Of a stretch of 64,000 bases of DNA, positions 25,701-34,418 are shown piece after piece (positions within the stretch are counted from its first letter, which is position 1; each line of letters begins with the position of its first letter). The translations under genes and the position numbers were made by a program. This DNA comes from Vitreoscilla massiliensis. GTDB lineage: Bacteria; Pseudomonadota; Gammaproteobacteria; Burkholderiales; Neisseriaceae. The stretch lies in assembly GCF_001457815.1 (NCBI RefSeq), contig NZ_LN898218.1:1-64000 (forward strand). Reading direction: 5' to 3'. The notes under the pieces were generated by a model that saw only the letters and a program-made list of their open reading frames with translations, was not told the DNA's origin and did not search any database.

Positions 25701-26245
25701 TCAAACGTGCGAATTTCGTGTGTCATTGTCAAAATGCGGAAATATTCTTGCACTGGCAATTTGTTTTTTTCTTCAAACGACAAGCAATAGCGTTCGCCAA
25801 CGATAGGCAACGGGGCTTCAACACGCTGGTATGCTTGAATGATGCGTGACCCGGCAAGTTGTCGGCCGAGCAATGTCATGCGTGATTCGATGGTTGGCAC
25901 ACTGTACGCCTCAATGCGCGGCAAAATGTCTTTGCGTGCTTCGCCATAGTTTTGTGCTTTGAACAGTAAAAATGAGACGTTCTCCATTACAGGCCGCTCA
26001 GAGATAATGCAATGGCCGCCGTACAACGGCTCCTCATCCTCTCGCAACACTGCTGGGTAAACCAAGCGTGCATTGAATGCACCCATCGTGCGGTCAACGT
26101 CTGAGACCGGCGGGAATAACTCATTGTCTGCGCCGGTTAATGCTGTACCGCGCATCAGGCCGCCGCCATCATCTGTGTCGGTCAAGCGTTCGGATGGGTA
26201 GATTTTGAGGTCTTGCTGGGTTAAACGTGTTGTTTGCTGTGCCAT
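22778..26245 (-). CDS. large phage tail protein (central tail-tip/fibre)
   Basis: 1155 residues, the second largest gene of the phage. It is beta-rich with several repeat-like blocks such as DNGQGTLTGALTGRVDYAGGQIYLNAG and DNGNGQLMRNGKLVVGSSIDYSTGLFIV. No enzyme motif is seen. Position after the tape measure suggests the central tail-tip protein that contacts the cell. Late promoter B gives a leader of about 20 bases. It carries an uptake-like element at about 25987. Confidence 0.7.
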   Translation of the reverse strand: MAQQTTRLTQQDLKIYPSERLTDTDDGGGLMRGTALTGADNELFPPVSDVDRTMGAFNARLVYPAVLREDEEPLYGGHCIISERPVMENVSFLLFKAQNYGEARKDILPRIEAYSVPTIESRMTLLGRQLAGSRIIQAYQRVEAPLPIVGERYCLSFEEKNKLPVQEYFRILTMTHEIRTFEDPEGKEFQRRVVKMETSNALGRDFTGVDYPSSKGYTNPPTKILETQVADTATYYGCRALVEPITAQSATIRVDDIFEKIVPTSLVETALIDQYPSKTAYWVETGVRQAVFTGSRAAGDLYLNQSVLPGSVELLNYEDNAQGQLVDGKNVLTIDYDNAVIRNVPALYNAVIQAVPAAKVSNSSCSTIVNIDDTNQGTEWAPLLNPKPTNGSVSVAWMSQGAWYELTDHGDYNLRDKEGKIRGSVARTGSVVISLPEQPDVGSKIIITWAPVDFYKTINDKDAGSVIVPVTLNPELSLLQVPQPIIKPGTVKINTGTSTVTDNGQGTLTGALTGRVDYAGGQIYLNAGSSIAEADIGFDYYADEYAKTSFTLETTATQISGSIGPTVRGTTKIVADLYYHEDIKAWNYMGTDFVEVQERNMFVFTDNGNGQLMRNGKLVVGSSIDYSTGLFIVPFNSIKGDCVTPSWESTEAILHQSSIGEWGIFKIVSRDVTPLPGPNSYFYKLQSTATRIYSSKQAISYYSTNVLTGKPQPLQCVPNSFVFEVGGAKVYERMGRLYRNINSLTGNGEEVGTLSAYGDLAITNPSLALGTIKVLAGVYAVGGLLGKQTYGYTLAAPVKPQSFTAYANGQSGLIVGTAGANGVIAGDITGTIETKTGFYELASTKGFTPESVRYNTVVQSNIPLDSSIIGIDAVRLPPDGRVPIFRRGDMIVIGNKVKQSIGSAHTGNQVIQLDRGDLSRVCLVDANAKHINAELYTTDLTDGTVTWEPQIDLSAYTMPITAHHVQEEENRVVGLDINGTLKLQFGTSRAYPVDGTTVSSAFIGGDLLVRATAPFSQQAWNKIWSNERQTDEILAKLNVKDYPIRLTSNGAITERWLLLFKTDSQFDVIGENLGLIATGDRLSDLSPPNPSTGKPYFTLPRGAFGGGWAQGNCIRFNTFSSQMPTWVLRAVQPSPTTQTGKDGFTMCLRGNTVDK

Positions 26246-26272
26246 GACTGAAGCCTTTAAATAGTAAGCTTC

Positions 26273-26321
26273 AGTATAAAAAAAGACGCTGTTTAAAGCG
26301 TCTTAGGGAATGAGAGTACAA
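26273..26321 (-). promoter_or_regulatory. phage late promoter B
   Basis: Box TTGTACTCTCATTCCCTAAG begins at 26321 on the minus strand; TATACT (26278-26273) begins exactly 43 bases later. Predicted start near 26266, ahead of the 1155-aa gene. A terminator of the upstream group sits between box and -10. Confidence 0.8.
26278..26304 (-). terminator. leftward terminator after the 134-aa tail gene
   Basis: AAGACGCT (26283-26290) pairs with AGCGTCTT (26297-26304), with an A-run below it giving a U-tract on the minus strand. It lies inside late promoter B, ending the tape-measure transcript just as the next begins. Confidence 0.75.
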
Positions 26322-26326
26322 ACGGT

Positions 26327-26731
26327 TTACATGGTCATCAATTGAATTGACAAGGTATAGCGATCCGCTCCAGCTTCAGGCGTGGCATAGCGAACTGGCT
26401 CAACTTTATTGAGCGAATTGTCGTGGTATCGAAAGCCAACCGTAAACTGGCGGCCATCGTAGTGGGTTAATGTCAGTTTAAGATTGGGAACATCAGTCCA
26501 GGTACGTAATGTTTCAACCAATGTACGCCCAAACCACACCCAATCACCATCAAGCGTAATTGGCCGGCCTGCTTGTTTAATGCTTTGCTGGACCAATACC
26601 GCGCCTGCGAGACTGTATACTGGTTGTGTTTGCGAAATGGCAGACCATGCAAATTCATCGCTCCAGTGCATGTCCTGGTCAAACTCCAATGTTTCACCGG
26701 TGTCGTTACGTTTTAATTTCCAATTCGCCAT
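26327..26731 (-). CDS. phage tail protein downstream of tape measure
   Basis: 134 residues, soluble, beginning MANWKLKRNDTGETLEFDQDMHWSDEFAW. Its position directly after the tape measure, with overlapping TAATG, is that of the distal tail proteins which start the tip of siphovirus-type tails. Family named by position only. Confidence 0.6.
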   Translation of the reverse strand: MANWKLKRNDTGETLEFDQDMHWSDEFAWSAISQTQPVYSLAGAVLVQQSIKQAGRPITLDGDWVWFGRTLVETLRTWTDVPNLKLTLTHYDGRQFTVGFRYHDNSLNKVEPVRYATPEAGADRYTLSIQLMTM

Positions 26732-29700
26732 TACATGCCCATCCTTTTCATTTCATCTAAAATTTGATTCATAAACTGGCTCACAGCCGCATCTACCAAG
26801 CCTTGGTCACGGCCAGCTAAAGCATTTTTCAAAGCACTGGCTATCTGATTGGCCATACCTGCGGTGGCTTCTACAGGAACGGTTGCCGTCCCGACATTGA
26901 TTTCAATCGGTACTTGTTCGGCTTGCGCTTGTGTCGCGGCTTGTTCGGCGGCAATGCGTTCTGCTTCGGCTTGCTGTTGAGCACGTTCTTTTTCAAGTGC
27001 TGCTTGGCGTTGCTTCTCAGCATAAATTTGCTCTTGTAGTTTGATTGCATTGCGGTAATCGCCAACAGCCTCACGGTTTTGAGCGGCTTCGGCTTCTTGC
27101 AATTTCAAATTCAGCTCACGTATCTTGGATTGCTGTTCCAAGGCTTCACGCTTGGTTTCATCGCCGCGCGCAGAGGCCAACTCAGCTTCTAAGCCTGCAC
27201 GTGTGTCTTCGGCCTCGTCACGCATGGCTTTAATCTTTTGCCGTGCCTTGTCTATGGCTTCATGCAGGTTTTTAAGTGTGGTGCTGTCCAACTTACCAAA
27301 TCGGGCATTGGTTGCTTCTACCGCGGCGGCTAAGTCTTTTTGGTTGACTGTGCCGGCTTCAATTTTTTGGTTCAAGTTTTCAGTGGCTTTTTGGGCGCGT
27401 TCTGTCTGGTCTTGATAAATCTTGACGTAGCGGTTGTACTCTTTGAAAAATGCAAGTACATCGCCGCCTGGATGATATTTCATCTGCTCACGCACTGCTG
27501 AAATCATATTTTTGTATGCTTCAGCATTGTTGATGATGCTGCGGTCAAAGATTGCCCAGGTAATCGCTTTGTACGACTTAGCTGTGCCAGTTGCTGATTT
27601 TGTCGCACTGGCCACGCCATTGGTGGCACCTGCTTGCTGTTTTAAAGCTTCTGTGGTGCTTTTAGTGGCCGCTTGCTGCTCTGCATTGGATTTTTTAACG
27701 TCTTCAGCAAGCTGCAAGCTTGCTTTGCCCGCATCATCAATGACTACTTTGTAGCCGTATGTTTCAGCGCGTGCTCGTACCCATGATTTGCTTTGTATGT
27801 CACCCGAGGCCAGTGCTGCATCTGCCGCGCGCTTAAAGCCGTCTGCAAGCCCATCAGTCGTTGCTTTTCCGGAGTCTTTGACACGTTCAAATGCGGCTTG
27901 CATGTCTTTGGCTGAATTGCCTAATGCTTCCTTCGTTTTAATTCCAAGCTTTTCAAATGCCTGGTTAACAGGGTTTAAAGTGTTGTTAATCTCTTGTAAT
28001 CGACTGTTTGCATTGATGATGCCTTGCTCAACGTCGCGCATGGACAACGCGCCGGTTGTGCCGAACTCTTTGATTTTTTTCTTAGCAAGGTCAATATCAG
28101 ACTGATTAGCGGCCGCTTTCAGCATCTCGTCAATCGCACCACGCACCACAGCACCGGCATTCATGCCGCTGGCTTTCATTTCATTGAAGCCAGCACGGAT
28201 TTTGTCGATGTTACGCTGTGCCGTCAGCATGGCCATGCTGGGTTCATTCATTGCAGCGGTGATGTCCACACCCAAGGTTTGCGCGGCGGCTTTTGCACCA
28301 ATCAAGGCTTGGGGTAACTCTTTGGCTTTTGCCGTGGTGTTTTGCAGTGCTGCGTTGACTGGGTTCAAGGTGTTGTTGATGTCTTGCAGCTTGGTTTCTG
28401 CTTGCATCAAACCTTGTTCGACCTGACTTGCCGACATTGCACCTGTAGCGCCAAATTCACGCCATTTTTGTTTGACTGCTTCAATGTCGGCTGGGTTAAC
28501 CGCGGCTTCTAGCATTTGGGCCATTGCTTGGCTGACTACAGAACCCGCATTGATTCCACCAGCACTCATATCTTTGAAGCCAGTTTGTAACAGGTCAATT
28601 TTTTTCTTGGCTTCGCTTACTGCTGGACTAATTTCGCTCATTGCAGCACGTACATTAATGCCCATGCCGTCAGCTGCACCTTTGGCGGCCTTAAGTGCTG
28701 GGGACATTGCCTCAAGTTCTTTGGTAGTAGTTTTGGCCGCCAAGCCAGCTTCTTGTAAAGGCTTAATGACCTTGGCAATCTCTTCGTCACTTGCGCCAAT
28801 TTTTTTAGCTGACTCAGTCCATTCAGTTTGTGCTTTTTGCGCGGCTACCTTAGCGGCCACAGCGACTTTATTCGCTTCTGCGGCTTGTTTTGTTGCGGTT
28901 TCTTCAGCATCTGTACCAATGGCAGCATTGGCAGTGTCTTGCGCCTCCTTGGCCTTGTCGGCAGCCTCTATTGCAGCCTGTGCCGCGGCTTGATACGCTG
29001 CCTTAGCTTCGGTTTCAAGACGTAAAAACCGTTGCTGTTCTGATTCAATTGCACGGTCAGCGGCCTGAACGGCTTTAGACTCAAAATTCATAGCAGCATT
29101 GTGAGCCTTACCGAAATGCTTATCTGATGCTTCTGATAAGCCTTTAGCTGCCTCTTCAAAATTCTTAGAAATGTCACCAAATGTTATTTTGGACAAGCCC
29201 TCAGCCATCAAAGCAAATCCGCCCAATGATGTGCCTACAACCAAATCTATACCTATACCCAATGCCGCTATACCGTCCCGTAACACGCCTATGGTGATAT
29301 TCACACCATCAATAATACTTTTGACTATGTCAAAATCTTGATCTGCGTTGCCGCTTAATGTGTTAAATGCCTGGCCAACCGCATTAATACGATCCACAAT
29401 TGAGGTAATTAAATGTGCAATGGTCAGACCTGCTTCTTTGACGCCTTCATACGTGCCGACAAACGCATCTTTAATACCACCCGATACTGTGGCGTCCATG
29501 CCCGCCATCTGCGTTTCCAACCACGTGATGGATTCACCGATGTCTTGCATCACCTTGATTGCAGCGTCTGCAATACCGCCTTCGCCAAAACCATTTAACA
29601 ACTCATTAAACTGGTTTTTTAGTATGTTGATTTGCCCACTTAAAGTATTTGCATTGGCTGCGGCTTCTCCTGCAAATACTTCTTCCAGTGCCGCGCCAAA

Positions 29701-31599
29701 CCTTGGCAAGAAGTCTTCAGCACTGATGCCAGACTCAACCATTTTTTCCAGTTCCGCAGTGGTTACACCCATAGACTTCGCAGCGATACCCATTGCAGGT
29801 GTCAAACGCTCACCAAGCTGTTGACGCAATTCCTCCATGCTGACTTTGCCTTTACCGGCAATTTGGCTCAACGCGAGGAACACACCGTTGGCATCATCGG
29901 CCGATAAGTGCATTGCAGCGGCTGCATGGGCCACGCCACTGAATATTTGTTGTGTTTGTTGTTGAGTGATATTCAATTCTTTTGTGGCTGAGGCAAGGCT
30001 GCCATAGCCCTTAGCGGCACCTAATACTTCCAAACCCAATTGGTTTGAAATATTGCGCACAAAGTCCAATTGCTTACCACCTTCTTCAACGCCTCCAAAA
30101 GCATAATCAAGGCGTTGGCGCACGGCTTGGAACTCTTGTGTTGTACGTAATACCGCACTCAAGCTTTCTTTGACCCCGTACAAACCAGCGGTGACGCCAG
30201 TTAATGCCATCGCCTTTTTACCAATGTTTTGCAGTGACTCTGCAATGGGATTCATTGCGCTGGGCATACTGGCGGCTTCGCCTTTGAGTTCGCGTATTTT
30301 TTGGCGGTGCAATTCAGTGGCACGCGCAAGTTGTGTACTGCTTAATGTGCCACTGGCTTTTAAACGCTCATAAGCGGCCTGTATTGCATTGATTTCGGCA
30401 ACATTGCGCTCGTCAATGTCAAGGCCTAGTTTTGCTTTATCGGATGCCAGTTGATTTAGGCGCTTGGTTTTTTCAGTGACAATGCCGAGTTGGCTTTCCA
30501 AGGCTTTGACTTTTGCGGTGTAACGCTCGGTGGCACGTTCCAATTGTGAATTGGTCAAAATGCCGCTGGCTTTGAGCGTTGCGTAAGCTGTGTGAACATC
30601 AGCCAATTCTTTACTGGCTTTATCATCCACATCAAACCCAAGTACTGTCTTTGCCGCCGCAATGCGTTGAAGTTGCTTGGCTTCTTCGGACATGATGCCT
30701 AGGCTTTGTTCCAATGCCCGTACTTTTTGATTGTGCAAATCGGCAGCGCGACCAAGCTCCTCATGACTCAATGTGCCGCTGTTTTTTAAGTCTTCATACG
30801 CTTGTTTGACAGCCTGAATTTCAGCACGCGCGCGGTCATCGACATTCAAACCTAATGTGGTTTTTGCCGCTGCGATGCGCTGTAACTGTTTTGCTTCGTC
30901 AGACACAATGCCCAATCTGCGTTCCAACATTTGTACTTTTTGTGCGTGCAATTCTGCCGCGCGGCCAAGTTCGGCTTGGCTGAGTGTGCCGCTGCGTTTC
31001 AGTTCTTCAAATGCTTGTTGCGTAGCGGCCAACTCATTGCGAGCATGCTCATCAATATTTAATCCTAGCTGAATGCGTGCGGCGGCCAAGGTTTTTAAGC
31101 GCTGTGCCTCAGTAGTTAATTCAGCCAGTTTGCCTTTGACCGCCTCGGAGCCAGCCTGTAATTGCTTCAGGGTTTGATGTAGATTTTTAGTAGAAATGCC
31201 CGCATCAGCCATTGCGGTACGGGTTTGCGATACTTTTTGATTTAAAGACTCTTGCTGACTTGTCAGTGATTTTGTTTCTCTGATGGAGGCCTGTAGTTGC
31301 TTCTCAAGCGATTTCGACGGGCTGACGTTAAACTCGGCAGCCAATGCCGCTGTTTTAAGTTTAGAGGCTTCAAGTGCTTGGCCCACATCTCGCGCTTCAA
31401 GTTTAAGCTCGCGAAAGCGGGCAATCAGTTTTTGATTGTTTTCTAACTGTTGCCATTGCTGCGTCAATTCAGCGCCTTCACGCCTTAAATTGGATGTGTC
31501 TATACCAGCAGCTTCAATTTCATCTGCAAGCCGCGATACTGACTCGGTGCCTTTTACATCGGCTTTTATTTCTAAACCAGCCTCGAATTTTTTAGCCAT
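26731..31599 (-). CDS. tail tape measure protein
   Basis: About 1622 residues from ATG 31599 (MAKKFEAG); a TTG two codons upstream is also possible. It fixes tail length and leaves the tail at DNA injection. The N-terminal coiled coil contains four tandem units of ~67 residues (about 167-435), each with a variant of LQRIAAAKTTLGLNVDD and SGTLS.ELGRAAELH. A tape-measure domain follows (LRTTQEFQAVRQRLDYAFGG through MEELRQQLGERLTPAMG). Hydrophobic segments and two ~115-residue repeats (INNTLNPVN motif) come next, then a Gln/Glu/Ala-rich coiled coil. Length implies a long tail of the siphovirus class rather than the Mu contractile type. Confidence 0.93.
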   Translation of the reverse strand: MAKKFEAGLEIKADVKGTESVSRLADEIEAAGIDTSNLRREGAELTQQWQQLENNQKLIARFRELKLEARDVGQALEASKLKTAALAAEFNVSPSKSLEKQLQASIRETKSLTSQQESLNQKVSQTRTAMADAGISTKNLHQTLKQLQAGSEAVKGKLAELTTEAQRLKTLAAARIQLGLNIDEHARNELAATQQAFEELKRSGTLSQAELGRAAELHAQKVQMLERRLGIVSDEAKQLQRIAAAKTTLGLNVDDRARAEIQAVKQAYEDLKNSGTLSHEELGRAADLHNQKVRALEQSLGIMSEEAKQLQRIAAAKTVLGFDVDDKASKELADVHTAYATLKASGILTNSQLERATERYTAKVKALESQLGIVTEKTKRLNQLASDKAKLGLDIDERNVAEINAIQAAYERLKASGTLSSTQLARATELHRQKIRELKGEAASMPSAMNPIAESLQNIGKKAMALTGVTAGLYGVKESLSAVLRTTQEFQAVRQRLDYAFGGVEEGGKQLDFVRNISNQLGLEVLGAAKGYGSLASATKELNITQQQTQQIFSGVAHAAAAMHLSADDANGVFLALSQIAGKGKVSMEELRQQLGERLTPAMGIAAKSMGVTTAELEKMVESGISAEDFLPRFGAALEEVFAGEAAANANTLSGQINILKNQFNELLNGFGEGGIADAAIKVMQDIGESITWLETQMAGMDATVSGGIKDAFVGTYEGVKEAGLTIAHLITSIVDRINAVGQAFNTLSGNADQDFDIVKSIIDGVNITIGVLRDGIAALGIGIDLVVGTSLGGFALMAEGLSKITFGDISKNFEEAAKGLSEASDKHFGKAHNAAMNFESKAVQAADRAIESEQQRFLRLETEAKAAYQAAAQAAIEAADKAKEAQDTANAAIGTDAEETATKQAAEANKVAVAAKVAAQKAQTEWTESAKKIGASDEEIAKVIKPLQEAGLAAKTTTKELEAMSPALKAAKGAADGMGINVRAAMSEISPAVSEAKKKIDLLQTGFKDMSAGGINAGSVVSQAMAQMLEAAVNPADIEAVKQKWREFGATGAMSASQVEQGLMQAETKLQDINNTLNPVNAALQNTTAKAKELPQALIGAKAAAQTLGVDITAAMNEPSMAMLTAQRNIDKIRAGFNEMKASGMNAGAVVRGAIDEMLKAAANQSDIDLAKKKIKEFGTTGALSMRDVEQGIINANSRLQEINNTLNPVNQAFEKLGIKTKEALGNSAKDMQAAFERVKDSGKATTDGLADGFKRAADAALASGDIQSKSWVRARAETYGYKVVIDDAGKASLQLAEDVKKSNAEQQAATKSTTEALKQQAGATNGVASATKSATGTAKSYKAITWAIFDRSIINNAEAYKNMISAVREQMKYHPGGDVLAFFKEYNRYVKIYQDQTERAQKATENLNQKIEAGTVNQKDLAAAVEATNARFGKLDSTTLKNLHEAIDKARQKIKAMRDEAEDTRAGLEAELASARGDETKREALEQQSKIRELNLKLQEAEAAQNREAVGDYRNAIKLQEQIYAEKQRQAALEKERAQQQAEAERIAAEQAATQAQAEQVPIEINVGTATVPVEATAGMANQIASALKNALAGRDQGLVDAAVSQFMNQILDEMKRMGM

Positions 31600-31620
31600 G
31601 TCCAATGAATATAATTTGTC

Positions 31621-31626
31621 TATAAT
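31621..31626 (+). promoter_or_regulatory. possible rightward promoter for the cargo cassette
   Basis: A perfect TATAAT lies 65 bases before the 255-aa cargo gene. No good -35 is seen. It overlaps the leftward late promoter C, so the two directions could interfere. Confidence 0.45.
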
Positions 31627-31633
31627 GCTGCAA

Positions 31634-31682
31634 ATTATTTCGTTTTTAATGGGTTATTGTGTCTGACGGCACAAGAGTACAA
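31634..31682 (-). promoter_or_regulatory. phage late promoter C
   Basis: Box TTGTACTCTTGTGCCGTCAG begins at 31682 on the minus strand; AATAAT (31639-31634) begins exactly 43 bases later. Predicted start near 31627, 28 bases before the tape measure ATG. The box lies in the leader of the divergent cargo gene. Confidence 0.8.
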
Positions 31683-31691
31683 GGGGTGGTA

Positions 31692-32459
31692 ATGGTTAAT
31701 TTGTATGATTTACTTAGTGTCAAACCATCGGCAACAGTTGAGCAAATTCAAAGGGCATTAATCAATGCAGCACAAAAAAGAACTCTGAATCTTGAACAGC
31801 TCGAAAAGATTAAAGTCGTGTTGTTGAATGACTCATCGCGTGCTCAATACGATGCAAAGTTATTTGCAAACTATCCTGATATCAAAGCCCAATTTGATGC
31901 TGATAGAGCTGAAATTGAAAATCGTGAAGCATTGCAGGCTCAAAAGCTTGCACAAGCAGCTAAAGCAACACCAGAGACACAAAATAATAATTTCATTTCG
32001 GGAGCAAAAAAAATGGGGTTTGGATTAAATAAATTGGTCCAAGGTGTCCTTGGCAACATGAGCGAAGTTACTCTTGATGAGTTGGAACAACAATTTAACC
32101 GCTACCTATTTGATCAAGAAAAAATTACTGTTGGTTATAAGTTAGTGCGGGATGTCATAGTTTTTACAGATCAACGAATCTTATTCATTGATAAGCAAGG
32201 TGCATCAGGGAAAAAACAAAGTTTTAAATCGATTTATCTGATGAATATTGTGGATGTGGAAATGGAAACCGCAGGCATGGGCTTGGATGATAGTGAAATC
32301 AACATCTATTGCTTACAGAATATTTACCGCAAAGCTCACCAGGCACAAATGGTTAAATTCAAATTTGAATTTCCAAAATCGACTGATATTGTGCCACTTT
32401 ACACCATGCTTGGCAGCTTGGCTTATCAAAACAGACTTGAAATTAACCAGCCTGAATAA
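31692..32459 (+). CDS. cargo protein: J-like N-terminus plus bacterial PH domain
   Basis: 255 residues from ATG 31692, preceded by AAGGGG. Residues ~1-60 follow a J-domain outline (NLYDLLSVKPSATVEQIQRAL ... NDSSRAQYDAKL), but the HPD tripeptide that stimulates DnaK is absent. An Ala/Gln-rich linker follows. Residues ~125-250 resemble a bacterial PH domain, with LFDQEKITVGYKLVRDVIVFTDQRILFIDKQG and SIYLMNIVDVEMETAG. It reads rightward, opposite to the tail operon, with its own likely promoter, so it is probably expressed in the lysogen. A role in host fitness, superinfection exclusion or defence is possible but unproven. Confidence 0.8.
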   Translation: MVNLYDLLSVKPSATVEQIQRALINAAQKRTLNLEQLEKIKVVLLNDSSRAQYDAKLFANYPDIKAQFDADRAEIENREALQAQKLAQAAKATPETQNNNFISGAKKMGFGLNKLVQGVLGNMSEVTLDELEQQFNRYLFDQEKITVGYKLVRDVIVFTDQRILFIDKQGASGKKQSFKSIYLMNIVDVEMETAGMGLDDSEINIYCLQNIYRKAHQAQMVKFKFEFPKSTDIVPLYTMLGSLAYQNRLEINQPE

Positions 32460-32579
32460 GGCGTATTTTATTGACTTCAAGTTATGCGGATTTAAGGCAA
32501 TATTTGTTTCGTTTTGCTATTTCTCATAATTTCAATGGAGAAATACTTTAAAAACCTTACGTATTTGACAGGAGAATTC

Positions 32580-32810
32580 ATGCACAATAGCAATACCGTT
32601 TTAGATGCAATCGTAAGTTTGCATCAAGAGCAAAAAAGTATTTTTCCAAAGGATTTAATCGACATTCTTGAAATTGAAGAGGATGAACTCATGTCGATTT
32701 TAGATACGCTTTATCTTTCAGGTAAAATTACTGCCAAAGTTCGTACCAGTAAACAGCGGCACAATTTAGGTGCCGCGTTAGAATATGGTTTTATTGTTCC
32801 GGTTGTATAG
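32580..32810 (+). CDS. small winged-helix-like cargo protein
   Basis: 76 residues from ATG 32580, with AGGAG seven bases upstream. TVLDAIVSLHQEQKSIFPKDLIDILEIEEDELMSILDTLYLSGKITAKV has the helix-turn-helix-wing order of a small winged helix. It likely forms a two-gene cassette with the gene before it, 120 bases upstream. Its end overlaps the convergent leftward gene (stop 32791). Function unknown. Confidence 0.7.
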   Translation: MHNSNTVLDAIVSLHQEQKSIFPKDLIDILEIEEDELMSILDTLYLSGKITAKVRTSKQRHNLGAALEYGFIVPVV

Positions 32811-33051
32811 ATGGCTCTTTCCGAACATGCATTTCGGTCAGCACCCAATCGTCCCCAGCATGGTCAAAAGTCAGGTGGGCTTTGGAAATGGCCTTAAAAT
32901 CGTCACTTTCTGGCCATTTGCCTTTTTGCATGCTCTGATTAACTGTCACGCCAAAGGATCCGCTTTGCGTTCCCAGGTAAGGAATTGGTGAGGTAATGCG
33001 CAATTCTTCGGTTGCTGGGTCGTACTCTGCTGTAAAAGTGATTTTTTTCAT
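32791..33051 (-). CDS. small phage tail-region protein
   Basis: 86 residues from MKKITFTAEYDPATEELRITSP. It lies between major tail protein and tape measure, where siphovirus-type phages have tail assembly chaperones, but no chaperone features or frameshift signal are seen. Its C-terminus overlaps the convergent cargo gene by 20 bases. Confidence 0.6.
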   Translation of the reverse strand: MKKITFTAEYDPATEELRITSPIPYLGTQSGSFGVTVNQSMQKGKWPESDDFKAISKAHLTFDHAGDDWVLTEMHVRKEPSIQPEQ

Positions 33052-33067
33052 GATTTTCCTTTGCAAT

Positions 33068-33090
33068 ACAGGCCGCATTAAGCGGCCTGT
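33068..33090. repeat. uptake-like inverted pair inside the prophage
   Basis: ACAGGCCGC and GCGGCCTGT face inward around ATTAA. It is the only inverted pair of this element in the prophage and lies between the major tail gene and the next gene. Confidence 0.65.
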
Positions 33091-33141
33091 GCATTAAATA
33101 TTGTCTAAAAATGTACCAATGTTCACTTAAAATTGCACCAC

Positions 33142-33894
33142 TTACTCAATTTCTGTGAACGTGTATGGCGCATTCGTACCGCTTTTGACCACAGTGCCGG
33201 CCAAAGACGATTCCGCAAAATCATCACCAAACCAGTCGATTTCTGAATCTGCGCCAACCGATACGGATGGGATGTGCAAGGTGCCAGCTTTGCCAGTAGT
33301 GCGGTTTTCACCTTCAATCATGATTTCCAGTTTCAAGTTATCCAGCACGCCAGCCTGAATTTGGAAGCCTTTAACCGCTTTGGTTTTGAATGATGCTTTG
33401 ATAGAGTCACCAGCCAACACAGTGTTACTGCCTTCATTAATTTGAATCATGCCTAAACCAGCATGTACTTGGTAAGCCGTTTTGTCTACTACGGTATCTG
33501 TTGAGGTTTTGAGAGCCACAGTGTCGGGATCAATGTTGGTTTTGCCCAAAGCATACCACTGGCCTTGTTGACCAATTTCAATAATGGCGTCTGTCACGGT
33601 TTCTTCGGCTTGGTTAAAGTCAGCGTCTTGGCCCATCAGCGCCATTGCCAAATTGTGACGGTCAATCGTGTCACATTTCATGCTGAATGTGGTCGGTTTT
33701 GGGGTGGTGATGCTGTCTAAAGCCACACCATACGTGCCTTTTTGTTTGCTGATGCGTTCTTTCGATTCCGATTCTGACTTTAGCGCCAAAGAGGTTACGT
33801 TGCCCACATCCACAAAACCAGCACCAGGAATCATCTTATTTTTGATGTAGGTTTTACCGGCAAAAATCATGCCATTGTCTGCTTGTCGTGCCAT
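33142..33894 (-). CDS. major tail (tube) protein
   Basis: 250 residues beginning MARQADNGMIFAGKTYIKNK, with a regular beta-rich pattern and TLHIPSVSVGADSEIDWFGDDFAESSL near the end, as in siphovirus tube proteins. It forms the tail tube. The position, after the tail terminator and before the tape measure, fits. Confidence 0.8.
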   Translation of the reverse strand: MARQADNGMIFAGKTYIKNKMIPGAGFVDVGNVTSLALKSESESKERISKQKGTYGVALDSITTPKPTTFSMKCDTIDRHNLAMALMGQDADFNQAEETVTDAIIEIGQQGQWYALGKTNIDPDTVALKTSTDTVVDKTAYQVHAGLGMIQINEGSNTVLAGDSIKASFKTKAVKGFQIQAGVLDNLKLEIMIEGENRTTGKAGTLHIPSVSVGADSEIDWFGDDFAESSLAGTVVKSGTNAPYTFTEIE

Positions 33895-33951
33895 GTCTTT
33901 ACTCCATTTCTAAAATATTATTTCAAAGGTTTTAATGCGGTTTAAAAGCGG

Positions 33952-34416
33952 TTAATTTGCGTTCACACAAACGGTGGTAGTGAAGCTAATCGGGTAAAAG
34001 GCATAACCATCGTTGTATTCAATCGGCGGCGAATTGCTTTCTGCAAACGGGCTGACTACAAACTCTTTACCAGGGTCCCAACCTTGCAATGCTTTTTTGA
34101 TAGCTGTTAGGGTTGCGCCAGTTTCATACAGTGTTGATTTGCCGCCTTCTGAATAGCGTGCGCAGTAAACCAAGGTAAAAAACAAAGTATTCTTTTGCAG
34201 TTTTCCTTGGCCTGCTGAGCCATCTTGTGTATGGCCACCGTAAACCACATACACCGCACCATGTGCCGGTGCCGTTTTGCGTTTTTCCTTGGCCTCGTTC
34301 ATAAACACTGCCAAGTCACTGGCTTCTTTAACCAACATCACACCAGGTATGCTGCGGACCTGGTTCAATAACTCAGGGTAAACCGCCAGCATGTTGTCAT
34401 GCATCTGCAAAGCCAT
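33952..34416 (-). CDS. tail terminator-type protein (Mu gp37-like)
   Basis: 154 residues. MLAVYPELLNQVRSIPGV near the start and VVYGGHTQDGSAGQGKLQKNTLFFTLVYCARY in the middle match the gp37-like tail completion family. It likely caps the tail tube and joins it to the head. The stop is 57 bases before the major tail gene. Confidence 0.75.
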   Translation of the reverse strand: MALQMHDNMLAVYPELLNQVRSIPGVMLVKEASDLAVFMNEAKEKRKTAPAHGAVYVVYGGHTQDGSAGQGKLQKNTLFFTLVYCARYSEGGKSTLYETGATLTAIKKALQGWDPGKEFVVSPFAESNSPPIEYNDGYAFYPISFTTTVCVNAN

Positions 34417-34418
34417 AC

